A stretch of DNA of 64,000 nucleotides, taken from positions 1,240,001 through 1,304,000 of the forward strand of contig JAZGUH010000003.1 in NCBI GenBank assembly GCA_037893225.1. Reading direction: 5' to 3'. A program made the translations under genes and the position numbers. This document shows, piece by piece, positions 37,521-51,200 of this stretch (position 1 is its first letter; each line of letters begins with the position of its first letter). The notes beneath the pieces were generated by a model. That model did not search any database and was not told where the DNA came from. It saw only the letters and a program-made list of their open reading frames with translations. The stretch is from Hippasteria phrygiana (lineage: Eukaryota > Echinodermata > Asteroidea > Valvatida > Goniasteridae).

Positions 37521-39252
37521 GGACTAATGCATGAAACCAATTTACTAAAATGTCAGACCCAACTGATCAGTATTTTTGGAGTTCTGTGCATTTTTCGATT
37601 TTAGAATTTTTGACCGAGTCGCAGGTCCGCGGTCATCAGAAATTTCCAAAAGTAGTTGAAAAATCAAAGTTGATTTTTTGGGCTAAACCTTTTTTCCTGA
37701 ATGGGACTAATGCCTGGAACTAATTTCCTTAAATGTCAGACCCAACAGATCAGTATTTTTGGAGTTCTGTGCATTTCTCGATTTCAGAATTTTTGACCGA
37801 GTCGCAGGTCCGCGGTCATCAGAAATTTCCAAAAGTGGTTGAAAAATCAAAGTTGATTTTTGGGGCTAAACCTTTTTCCTGAATGGGACTAATGCCTGAA
37901 ACCAATTTCCTAAAATTTCAGACCCAACCGATCAGTATTTTTAGAGTTCTGTGCATTTCTCGATTTCTAAATTTTTGACCGAGTCGCAGGTCCGCGGTCA
38001 TCAGAAATTTCCAAAAGTGGTTGAAAAATCAAAGTTGATTTTTGGGGCTAAACCTTTTTTCCTGAATGGGACTAATGCTTGAAACCAATTTCCTAAAATG
38101 TGAGACCCAACCGATCAGTATTTTTAGAGTTCTGTGCATTTCTCGATTTTAGAATTCTTGACCGAGTCGCAGGTCCGCGGTCATCAGAAATTTCCAAAAG
38201 TAGTTGAAAAATCAAAGTTTATTTTTTGGGCTAAACCTTTTTTCCTGAATGGGACTAATGCCTGAAACCAATTTCCTTAAATGTCAGACCCAACCGATCA
38301 GTATTTTTGGAGTTCTATGCATTTCTCGATTTCAGATTTTTGACCGAGTCGCAGGTCCGCGGTCATCAGAAATTTCCAAAAGTAGTTGAAAAATCAAAGT
38401 TGATTTTTGGGGCTAAACCTTTTTTCCTGAATGGGACTAATGCCTGGAACCAATTTCCTTAAATTTCACACCCAACCGATCAGTATTTTTGGAGTTCTGT
38501 GCATTTCTCTATTTTAGAATTCTTGACCGAGTCGCAGGTCCGCGGTCATCAGAAATTTCCAAAAGTAGTTGAAAAATCAAAGTTGATTTTTTGGGCTAAA
38601 ACTTTTTTCCTGAATGGGACTAATGCCTAAAACCAATTTCCTTAAATGTCAGACCCAACTGATCAGTATTTTTGGAGTTATGTGCATTTCTCAATTTTAG
38701 AATTTTTGACCGAGTCGCAGGTCCGCGGTCATTAGAAATTTCAAAAAGTAGTTGAAAAATCAAAGTTGATTTTTTGGGCTAAAACTTTTTTCCTGAATGG
38801 GACTAATGCCTGAAACCAATTTCCTTAAATGTCAGACCCAACTGATCAGTATTTTTGGAGTTCTGTGCATTTCTCAATTTTAGAATTTTTGACCGAGTCG
38901 CAGGTCCGCGGTCATTAGAAATTTCAAAAAGTAGTTGAAAAATCAAAGTTGATTTTTTGGGCTAAACCTTTTTTCCTGAATGGGACTAATGCCTGGAACC
39001 AATTTCCTTAAATGTCAGACCCAACCGATCAGTATTTTTGGAGTTCTGTGCATTTCTCGATTTCAGAATTTTTGACCGAGTCGCAGGTCCGCGGTCATCA
39101 GAAATTTCCAAAAGTGGTTGAAAAATCAAAGTTGATTTTTGGGGCTAAACCTTTTTCCTGAATGGGACTAATCAATTTCCTAAAATTTCAGACCCAACCG
39201 ATCAGTATTTTTAGAGTTCTGTGCATTTCTCGATTTCTAAATTTTTGACCGA

Positions 39253-42200
39253 GTCGCAGGTCCGCAGGTCCGCGGTCATCAGAAATTTCCAAAAGTAGTT
39301 GAAAAATCAAAGTTGATTTTTGGGGCTAAAACTTTTTTCCTGAATGGGACTAATGCCTGAAACCAATTTCCTAAAATTTCAGACCCAACCGATCAGTATT
39401 TTTGGAGTTCTGTGCATTTCTCGATTTCAGAATTTTTGACCGAGTCGCAGGTCCGCGGTCATCAGAAATTTCCAAAAGTAGTTGAAAAATCAAAGTTGAT
39501 TTTTTGGGCTAAACCTTTTTTCCTGAATGGGACTAATGCCTGAAACCAATTTCCTAAAATGTCAGACCCAACCGATCAGTATTTTTAGAGTTCTGTGCAT
39601 TTCTCGATTTCAGAATTTTTGACCGAGTCGCAGGTCCGCGGTCATCAGAAATTTCCAAAAGTAGTTGAAAAATCAAAGTTGATTTTTGGGGCTAAACCTT
39701 TTTTCCTGAATGGGAGTAATGCCTGAAACCAATTTCCTAAAATTTCAGACCCAACCGATCAGTATTTTTGGAGTTCTGTGCATTTCTCGATTTCAGAATT
39801 TTTGACCGAGTCGCAGGTCCGCGGTCATCAGAAATTTCCAAAAGTGGTTGAAAAATCAAAGTTGATTTTTGGGGCTAAACCTTTTTCCTGAATGGGACTA
39901 ATCAATTTCCTAAAATTTCAGACCCAACCGATCAGTATTTTTAGAGTTCTGTGCATTTCTCGATTTCAGAATTTTTGACCGAGTCGCAGGTCCGCGGTCA
40001 TCAGAAATTTCCAAAAGTAGTTGAAAAATCAAAGTTGATTTTTGGGGCTAAACCTTTTTCCTGAATGGGACTAATGCCTGAAACCAATTTCCTAAAATTT
40101 CAGACCCAACCGATCAGTATTTTTAGAGTTCTGTGCATTTCTCGATTTCTAAATTTTTGACCGAGTCGCAGGTCCGCGGTCATCAGAAATTTCCAAAAGT
40201 AGTTGAAAAATCAAAGTTGATTTTTGGGGCTAAACCTTTTTTCCTGAATGGGACTAATGCTTGAAACCAATTTCCTTAAATTTCAGACCCAACCGATCAG
40301 TATTTTTGGAGTTCTGTGCATTTCTCGATTTTAGAATTCTTGACCGAGTCGCAGGTCCGCGGACATCAGAAATTTCCAAAAGTAGTTGACAAATCAAAGT
40401 TGATTTTTTGGGCTAAACCTTTTTTCCTGAATGGGACTAATGCCTGGAACCAATTTCCTTAAATGTCAGACCCAACCGATCAGTATTTTTGGAGTTCTGT
40501 GCATTTCTCGATTTCAGAATTTTTGACCGAGTCGCAGGTCCGCGGTCATCAGAAATTTCCAAAAGTGGTTGAAAAATCAAAGTTGATTTTTGGGGCTAAA
40601 CCTTTTTCCTGAATGGGACTAATCAATTTCCTAAAATTTCAGACCCAACCGATCAGTATTTTTAGAGTTCTGTGCATTTCTCGATTTCTAAATTTTTGAC
40701 CGAGTCGCAGGTCCGCAGGTCCGCGGTCATCAGAAATTTCCAAAAGTAGTTGAAAAATCAAAGTTGATTTTTTGGGCTAAAACTTTTTTCCTGAATGGGA
40801 CTAATGCCTGAAACCAATTTCCTAAAATTTCAGACCCAACCGATCAGTATTTTTGGAGTTCTGTGCATTTCTCGATTTCAGAATTTTTGACCGAGTCGCA
40901 GGTCCGCGGTCATCAGAAATTTCCAAAAGTGGTTGAAAAATCAAAGTTGATTTTTGGGGCTAAACCTTTTTCCTGAATGGGACTAATCAATTTCCTAAAA
41001 TTTCAGACCCAACCGATCAGTATTTTTAGAGTTCTGTGCATTTCTCGATTTCTAAATTTTTGACCGAGTCGCAGGTCCGCAGGTCCGCGGTCATCAGAAA
41101 TTTCCAAAAGTGGTTGAAAAATCAAAGTTGATTTTTGGGGCTAAACCTTTTTCCTGAATGGGACTAATCAATTTCCTAAAATTTCAGACCCAACCGATCA
41201 GTATTTTTAGAGTTCTGTGCATTTCTCGATTTCTAAATTTTTGACCGAGTCGCAGGTCCGCAGGTCCGCGGTCATCAGAAATTTCCAAAAGTAGTTGAAA
41301 AATCAAAGTTGATTTTTTGGGCTAAAACTTTTTTCCTGAATGGGACTAATGCCTGAAACCAATTTCCTAAAATTTCAGACCCAACCGATCAGTATTTTTG
41401 GAGTTCTGTGCATTTCTCGATTTCAGAATTTTTGACCGAGTCGCAGGTCCGCGGCCATCAGAAATTTCCAAAAGTAGTTGAAAAATCAAAGTTGATTTTT
41501 TGGGCTAAACCTTTTTTCCTGAATGGGACTAATGCCTGAAACCAATTTCCTAAAATGTCAGACCCAACCGATCAGTATTTTTAGAGTTCTGTGCATTTCT
41601 CGATTTCTAAATTTTTGACCGAGTCGCAGGTCCGCAGGTCATCAGAAATTTCCAAAAGTAGTTGAAAAATCAAAGTTGATTTTTGGGGCTAAACCTTTTT
41701 TCCTGAATGGGAGTAATGCCTGAAACCAATTTCCTAAAATTTCAGACCCAACCGATCAGTATTTTTGGAGTTCTGTGCATTTCTCGATTTCAGAATTTTT
41801 GACCGAGTCGCAGGTCCGCGGTCATCAGAAATTTCCAAAAGTGGTTGAAAAATCAAAGTTGATTTTTGGGGCTAAACCTTTTTCCTGAATGGGACTAATC
41901 AATTTCCTAAAATTTCAGACCCAACCGATCAGTATTTTTAGAGTTCTGTGCATTTCTCGATTTCAGAATTTTTGACCGAGTCGCAGGTCCGCGGTCATCA
42001 GAAATTTCCAAAAGTAGTTGAAAAATCAAAGTTGAGTTTTGGGGCTAAACTTTTTTCCTGAATGGGACTAATGCCTAAAACCAATTTCCTAAAATGTCAG
42101 ACCCAACTGATCAGTATTTTTGGAGTTCTGTGCATTTCTCAATTTTAGAATTTTTGACCGAGTCGCAGGTCCGCGGTCATTAGAAATTTCAAAAAGTAGT

Positions 42201-45200
42201 TGAATAATCAAAGTTGATTTTTTGGGCTAAACCTTTTTTCCTGAATGGGACTAATGCCTGGAACCAATTTCCTTAAATGTCAGACCCAACCGATCAGTAT
42301 TTTTGGAGTTCTGTGCATTTCTCGATTTCAGAATTCTTGACCGAGTCGCAGGTCCGCGGACATCAGAAATTTCCAAAAGTAGTTGAAAAATCAAAGTTGA
42401 TTTTTTGGGCTAAACCTTTTTTCCTGAATGGGACTAATGCCTGAAACCAATTTCCTAAAATGTCAGACCCAACCGATCAGTATTTTTAGAGTTCTGTGCA
42501 TTTCTCGATTTCAGAATTTTTGACCGAGTCGCAGGTCCGCGGTCATCAGAAATTTCCAAAAGTAGTTGAAAAATCAAAGTTGATTTTTGGGGCTAAACCT
42601 TTTTTCCTGAATGGGAGTAATGCCTGAAACCAATTTCCTAAAATTTCAGACCCAACCGATCAGTATTTTTGGAGTTCTGTGCATTTCTCGATTTCAGAAT
42701 TTTTGACCGAGTCGCAGGTCCGCGGTCATCAGAAATTTCCAAAAGTGGTTGAAAAATCAAAGTTGATTTTTGGGGCTAAACCTTTTTCCTGAATGGGACT
42801 AATCAATTTCCTAAAATTTCAGACCCAACCGATCAGTATTTTTAGAGTTCTGTGCATTTCTCGATTTCAGAATTTTTGACCGAGTCGCAGGTCCGCGGTC
42901 ATCAGAAATTTCCAAAAGTAGTTGAAAAATCAAAGTTGATTTTTGGGGCTAAACCTTTTTTCCTGAATGGGAGTAATGCCTGAAACCAATTTCCTAAAAT
43001 TTCAGACCCAACCGATCAGTATTTTTGGAGTTCTGTGCATTTCTCGATTTCAGAATTTTTGACCGAGTCGCAGGTCCGCGGTCATCAGAAATTTCCAAAA
43101 GTGGTTGAAAAATCAAAGTTGATTTTTGGGGCTAAACCTTTTTCCTGAATGGGACTAATCAATTTCCTAAAATTTCAGACCCAACCGATCAGTATTTTTA
43201 GAGTTCTGTGCATTTCTCGATTTCAGAATTTTTGACCGAGTCGCAGGTCCGCGGTCATCAGAAATTTCCAAAAGTAGTTGAAAAATCAAAGTTGATTTTT
43301 GGGGCTAAACCTTTTTCCTGAATGGGACTAATGCCTGAAACCAATTTCCTAAAATTTCAGACCCAACCGATCAGTATTTTTAGAGTTCTGTGCATTTCTC
43401 GATTTCTAAATTTTTGACCGAGTCGCAGGTCCGCGGTCATCAGAAATTTCCAAAAGTAGTTGAAAAATCAAAGTTGATTTTTGGGGCTAAACCTTTTTTC
43501 CTGAATGGGACTAATGCTTGAAACCAATTTCCTTAAATTTCAGACCCAACCGATCAGTATTTTTGGAGTTCTGTGCATTTCTCGATTTTAGAATTCTTGA
43601 CCGAGTCGCAGGTCCGCGGACATCAGAAATTTCCAAAAGTAGTTGACAAATCAAAGTTGATTTTTTGGGCTAAACCTTTTTTCCTGAATGGGACTAATGC
43701 CTGGAACCAATTTCCTTAAATGTCAGACCCAACCGATCAGTATTTTTGGAGTTCTGTGCATTTCTCGATTTCAGAATTTTTGACCGAGTCGCAGGTCCGC
43801 GGTCATCAGAAATTTCCAAAAGTGGTTGAAAAATCAAAGTTGATTTTTGGGGCTAAACCTTTTTCCTGAATGGGACTAATCAATTTCCTAAAATTTCAGA
43901 CCCAACCGATCAGTATTTTTAGAGTTCTGTGCATTTCTCGATTTCTAAATTTTTGACCGAGTCGCAGGTCCGCAGGTCCGCGGTCATCAGAAATTTCCAA
44001 AAGTAGTTGAAAAATCAAAGTTGATTTTTTGGGCTAAAACTTTTTTCCTGAATGGGACTAATGCCTGAAACCAATTTCCTAAAATTTCAGACCCAACCGA
44101 TCAGTATTTTTGGAGTTCTGTGCATTTCTCGATTTCAGAATTTTTGACCGAGTCGCAGGTCCGCGGCCATCAGAAATTTCCAAAAGTAGTTGAAAAATCA
44201 AAGTTGATTTTTTGGGCTAAACCTTTTTTCCTGAATGGGACTAATGCCTGAAACCAATTTCCTAAAATGTCAGACCCAACCGATCAGTATTTTTAGAGTT
44301 CTGTGCATTTCTCGATTTCAGAATTTTTGACCGAGTCGCAGGTCCGCGGTCATCAGAAATTTCCAAAAGTAGTTGAAAAATCAAAGTTGATTTTTGGGGC
44401 TAAACCTTTTTTCCTGAATGGGAGTAATGCCTGAAACCAATTTCCTAAAATTTCAGACCCAACCGATCAGTATTTTTGGAGTTCTGTGCATTTCTCGATT
44501 TCAGAATTTTTGACCGAGTCGCAGGTCCGCGGTCATCAGAAATTTCCAAAAGTGGTTGAAAAATCAAAGTTGATTTTTGGGGCTAAACCTTTTTCCTGAA
44601 TGGGACTAATCAATTTCCTAAAATTTCAGACCCAACCGATCAGTATTTTTAGAGTTCTGTGCATTTCTCGATTTCAGAATTTTTGACCGAGTCGCAGGTC
44701 CGCGGTCATCAGAAATTTCCAAAAGTAGTTGAAAAATCAAAGTTGAGTTTTGGGGCTAAACTTTTTTCCTGAATGGGACTAATGCCTAAAACCAATTTCC
44801 TAAAATGTCAGACCCAACTGATCAGTATTTTTGGAGTTCTGTGCATTTCTCAATTTTAGAATTTTTGACCGAGTCGCAGGTCCGCGGTCATTAGAAATTT
44901 CAAAAAGTAGTTGAATAATCAAAGTTGATTTTTTGGGCTAAACCTTTTTTCCTGAATGGGACTAATGCCTGGAACCAATTTCCTTAAATGTCAGACCCAA
45001 CCGATCAGTATTTTTGGAGTTCTGTGCATTTCTCGATTTCAGAATTCTTGACCGAGTCGCAGGTCCGCGGACATCAGAAATTTCCAAAAGTAGTTGAAAA
45101 ATCAAAGTTGATTTTTTGGGCTAAACCTTTTTTCCTGAATGGGACTAATGCCTGAAACCAATTTCCTAAAATGTCAGACCCAACCGATCAGTATTTTTAG

Positions 45201-48200
45201 AGTTCTGTGCATTTCTCGATTTCAGAATTTTTGACCGAGTCGCAGGTCCGCGGTCATCAGAAATTTCCAAAAGTAGTTGAAAAATCAAAGTTGATTTTTG
45301 GGGCTAAACCTTTTTTCCTGAATGGGAGTAATGCCTGAAACCAATTTCCTAAAATTTCAGACCCAACCGATCAGTATTTTTGGAGTTCTGTGCATTTCTC
45401 GATTTCAGAATTTTTGACCGAGTCGCAGGTCCGCGGTCATCAGAAATTTCCAAAAGTGGTTGAAAAATCAAAGTTGATTTTTGGGGCTAAACCTTTTTCC
45501 TGAATGGGACTAATCAATTTCCTAAAATTTCAGACCCAACCGATCAGTATTTTTAGAGTTCTGTGCATTTCTCGATTTCAGAATTTTTGACCGAGTCGCA
45601 GGTCCGCGGTCATCAGAAATTTCCAAAAGTAGTTGAAAAATCAAAGTTGATTTTTGGGGCTAAACCTTTTTCCTGAATGGGACTAATGCCTGAAACCAAT
45701 TTCCTAAAATTTCAGACCCAACCGATCAGTATTTTTAGAGTTCTGTGCATTTCTCGATTTCTAAATTTTTGACCGAGTCGCAGGTCCGCGGTCATCAGAA
45801 ATTTCCAAAAGTAGTTGAAAAATCAAAGTTGATTTTTGGGGCTAAACCTTTTTTCCTGAATGGGACTAATGCTTGAAACCAATTTCCTTAAATTTCAGAC
45901 CCAACCGATCAGTATTTTTGGAGTTCTGTGCATTTCTCGATTTTAGAATTCTTGACCGAGTCGCAGGTCCGCGGACATCAGAAATTTCCAAAAGTAGTTG
46001 ACAAATCAAAGTTGATTTTTTGGGCTAAACCTTTTTTCCTGAATGGGACTAATGCCTGGAACCAATTTCCTTAAATGTCAGACCCAACCGATCAGTATTT
46101 TTGGAGTTCTGTGCATTTCTCGATTTCAGAATTTTTGACCGAGTCGCAGGTCCGCGGTCATCAGAAATTTCCAAAAGTGGTTGAAAAATCAAAGTTGATT
46201 TTTGGGGCTAAACCTTTTTCCTGAATGGGACTAATCAATTTCCTAAAATTTCAGACCCAACCGATCAGTATTTTTAGAGTTCTGTGCATTTCTCGATTTC
46301 TAAATTTTTGACCGAGTCGCAGGTCCGCAGGTCCGCGGTCATCAGAAATTTCCAAAAGTAGTTGAAAAATCAAAGTTGATTTTTTGGGCTAAAACTTTTT
46401 TCCTGAATGGGACTAATGCCTGAAACCAATTTCCTAAAATTTCAGACCCAACCGATCAGTATTTTTGGAGTTCTGTGCATTTCTCGATTTCAGAATTTTT
46501 GACCGAGTCGCAGGTCCGCGGCCATCAGAAATTTCCAAAAGTAGTTGAAAAATCAAAGTTGATTTTTTGGGCTAAACCTTTTTTCCTGAATGGGACTAAT
46601 GCCTGAAACCAATTTCCTAAAATGTCAGACCCAACCGATCAGTATTTTTAGAGTTCTGTGCATTTCTCGATTTCAGAATTTTTGACCGAGTCGCAGGTCC
46701 GCGGTCATCAGAAATTTCCAAAAGTAGTTGAAAAATCAAAGTTGATTTTTGGGGCTAAACCTTTTTTCCTGAATGGGAGTAATGCCTGAAACCAATTTCC
46801 TAAAATTTCAGACCCAACCGATCAGTATTTTTGGAGTTCTGTGCATTTCTCGATTTCAGAATTTTTGACCGAGTCGCAGGTCCGCGGTCATCAGAAATTT
46901 CCAAAAGTGGTTGAAAAATCAAAGTTGATTTTTGGGGCTAAACCTTTTTCCTGAATGGGACTAATCAATTTCCTAAAATTTCAGACCCAACCGATCAATA
47001 TTTTTAGAGTTCTGTGCATTTCTCGATTTCAGAATTTTTGACCGAGTCGCAGGTCCGCGGTCATCAGAAATTTCCAAAAGTAGTTGAAAAATCAAAGTTG
47101 AGTTTTGGGGCTAAACTTTTTTCCTGAATGGGACTAATGCCTAAAACCAATTTCCTAAAATGTCAGACCCAACTGATCAGTATTTTTGGAGTTCTGTGCA
47201 TTTCTCAATTTTAGAATTTTTGACCGAGTCGCAGGTCCGCGGTCATTAGAAATTTCAAAAAGTAGTTGAATAATCAAAGTTGATTTTTTGGGCTAAACCT
47301 TTTTTCCTGAATGGGACTAATGCCTGGAACCAATTTCCTTAAATGTCAGACCCAACCGATCAGTATTTTTGGAGTTCTGTGCATTTCTCGATTTCAGAAT
47401 TCTTGACCGAGTCGCAGGTCCGCGGACATCAGAAATTTCCAAAAGTAGTTGACAAATCAAAGTTGATTTTTTGGGCTAAACCTTTTTTCCTGAATGGGAC
47501 TAATGCCTGGAACCAATTTCCTTAAATGTCAGACCCAACCGATCAGTATTTTTGGAGTTCTGTGCATTTCTCGATTTCAGAATTTTTTACCGAGTCGCAG
47601 GTCCGCGGTCATCAGAAATTTCCAAAAGTGGTTGAAAAATCAAAGTTGATTTTTGGGGCTAAACCTTTTTCCTGAATGGGACTAATCAATTTCCTAAAAT
47701 TTCAGACCCAACCGATCAGTATTTTTAGAGTTCTGTGCATTTCTCGATTTCAGAATTTTTGACCGAGTCGCAGGTCCGCGGTCATCAGAAATTTCCAAAA
47801 GTAGTTGAAAAATCAAAGTTGATTTTTGGGGCTAAACCTTTTTCCTGAATGGGACTAATGCCTGAAACCAATTTCCTAAAATTTCAGACCCAACCGATCA
47901 GTATTTTTAGAGTTCTGTGCATTTCTCGATTTCTAAATTTTTGACCGAGTCGCAGGTCCGCGGTCATCAGAAATTTCCAAAAGTAGTTGAAAAATCAAAG
48001 TTGATTTTTGGGGCTAAACCTTTTTTCCTGAATGGGACTAATGCTTGAAACCAATTTCCTTAAATTTCAGACCCAACCGATCAGTATTTTTGGAGTTCTG
48101 TGCATTTCTCGATTTTAGAATTCTTGACCGAGTCGCAGGTCCGCGGACATCAGAAATTTCCAAAAGTAGTTGACAAATCAAAGTTGATTTTTTGGGCTAA

Positions 48201-51200
48201 ACCTTTTTTCCTGAATGGGACTAATGCCTGGAACCAATTTCCTTAAATGTCAGACCCAACCGATCAGTATTTTTGGAGTTCTGTGCATTTCTCGATTTCA
48301 GAATTTTTGACCGAGTCGCAGGTCCGCGGTCATCAGAAATTTCCAAAAGTGGTTGAAAAATCAAAGTTGATTTTTGGGGCTAAACCTTTTTCCTGAATGG
48401 GACTAATCAATTTCCTAAAATTTCAGACCCAACCGATCAGTATTTTTAGAGTTCTGTGCATTTCTCGATTTCTAAATTTTTGACCGAGTCGCAGGTCCGC
48501 AGGTCCGCGGTCATCAGAAATTTCCAAAAGTAGTTGAAAAATCAAAGTTGATTTTTTGGGCTAAAACTTTTTTCCTGAATGGGACTAATGCCTGAAACCA
48601 ATTTCCTAAAATTTCAGACCCAACCGATCAGTATTTTTGGAGTTCTGTGCATTTCTCGATTTCAGAATTTTTGACCGAGTCGCAGGTCCGCGGCCATCAG
48701 AAATTTCCAAAAGTAGTTGAAAAATCAAAGTTGATTTTTTGGGCTAAACCTTTTTTCCTGAATGGGACTAATGCCTGAAACCAATTTCCTAAAATGTCAG
48801 ACCCAACCGATCAGTATTTTTAGAGTTCTGTGCATTTCTCGATTTCAGAATTTTTGACCGAGTCGCAGGTCCGCGGTCATCAGAAATTTCCAAAAGTAGT
48901 TGAAAAATCAAAGTTGATTTTTGGGGCTAAACCTTTTTTCCTGAATGGGAGTAATGCCTGAAACCAATTTCCTAAAATTTCAGACCCAACCGATCAGTAT
49001 TTTTGGAGTTCTGTGCATTTCTCGATTTCAGAATTTTTGACCGAGTCGCAGGTCCGCGGTCATCAGAAATTTCCAAAAGTGGTTGAAAAATCAAAGTTGA
49101 TTTTTGGGGCTAAACCTTTTTCCTGAATGGGACTAATCAATTTCCTAAAATTTCAGACCCAACCGATCAGTATTTTTAGAGTTCTGTGCATTTCTCGATT
49201 TCAGAATTTTTGACCGAGTCGCAGGTCCGCGGTCATCAGAAATTTCCAAAAGTAGTTGAAAAATCAAAGTTGAGTTTTGGGGCTAAACTTTTTTCCTGAA
49301 TGGGACTAATGCCTAAAACCAATTTCCTAAAATGTCAGACCCAACTGATCAGTATTTTTGGAGTTCTGTGCATTTCTCAATTTTAGAATTTTTGACCGAG
49401 TCGCAGGTCCGCGGTCATTAGAAATTTCAAAAAGTAGTTGAATAATCAAAGTTGATTTTTTGGGCTAAACCTTTTTTCCTGAATGGGACTAATGCCTGGA
49501 ACCAATTTCCTTAAATGTCAGACCCAACCGATCAGTATTTTTGGAGTTCTGTGCATTTCTCGATTTCAGAATTCTTGACCGAGTCGCAGGTCCGCGGACA
49601 TCAGAAATTTCCAAAAGTAGTTGACAAATCAAAGTTGATTTTTTGGGCTAAACCTTTTTTCCTGAATGGGACTAATGCCTGGAACCAATTTCCTTAAATG
49701 TCAGACCCAACCGATCAGTATTTTTGGAGTTCTGTGCATTTCTCGATTTCAGAATTTTTGACCGAGTCGCAGGTCCGCGGTCATCAGAAATTTCCAAAAG
49801 TGGTTGAAAAATCAAAGTTGATTTTTGGGGCTAAACCTTTTTCCTGAATGGGACTAATCAATTTCCTAAAATTTCAGACCCAACCGATCAGTATTTTTAG
49901 AGTTCTGTGCATTTTTCGATTTCTAAATTTTTGACCGAGTCGCAGGTCCGCAGGTCCGCGGTCATCAGAAATTTCCAAAAGTAGTTGAAAAATCAAAGTT
50001 GATTTTTGGGGCTAAAACTTTTTTCCTGAATGGGACTAATGCCTGAAACCAATTTCCTAAAATTTCAGACTCAACCGATCAGTATTTTTGGAGTTCTGTG
50101 CATTTCTCGATTTCAGAATTTTTGACCGAGTCGCAGGTCCGCGGTCATCAGAAATTTCCAAAAGTAGTTGAAAAATCAAAGTTGATTTTTTGGGCTAAAC
50201 CTTTTTTCCTGAATGGGACTAATGCCTGAAACCAATTTCCTAAAATGTCAGACCCAACCGATCAGTATTTTTAGAGTTCTGTGCATTTCTCGATTTCAGA
50301 ATTTTTGACCGAGTCGCAGGTCCGCGGTCATCAGAAATTTCCAAAAGTAGTTGAAAAATCAAAGTTGATTTTTGGGGCTAAACCTTTTTTCCTGAATGGG
50401 AGTAATGCCTGAAACCAATTTCCTAAAATTTCAGACCCAACCGATCAGTATTTTTGGAGTTCTGTGCATTTCTCGATTTCAGAATTTTTGACCGAGTCGC
50501 AGGTCCGCGGTCATCAGAAATTTCCAAAAGTGGTTGAAAAATCAAAGTTGATTTTTGGGGCTAAACCTTTTTCCTGAATGGGACTAATCAATTTCCTAAA
50601 ATTTCAGACCCAACCGATCAGTATTTTTAGAGTTCTGTGCATTTCTCGATTTCAGAATTTTTGACCGAGTCGCAGGTCCGCGGTCATCAGAAATTTCCAA
50701 AAGTAGTTGAAAAATCAAAGTTGAGTTTTGGGGCTAAACTTTTTTCCTGAATGGGACTAATGCCTAAAACCAATTTCCTAAAATGTCAGACCCAACTGAT
50801 CAGTATTTTTGGAGTTCTGTGCATTTCTCAATTTTAGAATTTTTGACCGAGTCGCAGGTCCGCGGTCATTAGAAATTTCAAAAAGTAGTTGAAAAATCAA
50901 AGTTGATTTTTTGGGCTAAACCTTTTTTCCTGAATGGGACTAATGCCTGGAACCAATTTCCTTAAATGTCAGACCCAACCGATCAGTATTTTTGGAGTTC
51001 TGTGCATTTCTCGATTTCAGAATTTTTGACCGAGTCGCAGGTCCACGGTCATCAGAAATTTCCAAAAGTAGTTGAAAAATCAAAGTTGATTTTTGGGGCT
51101 AAACCTTTTTCCTGAATGGGACTAATGCCTGAAACCAATTTCCTAAAATTTCAGACCCAACCGATCAGTATTTTTAGAGTTCTGTGCATTTCTCGATTTC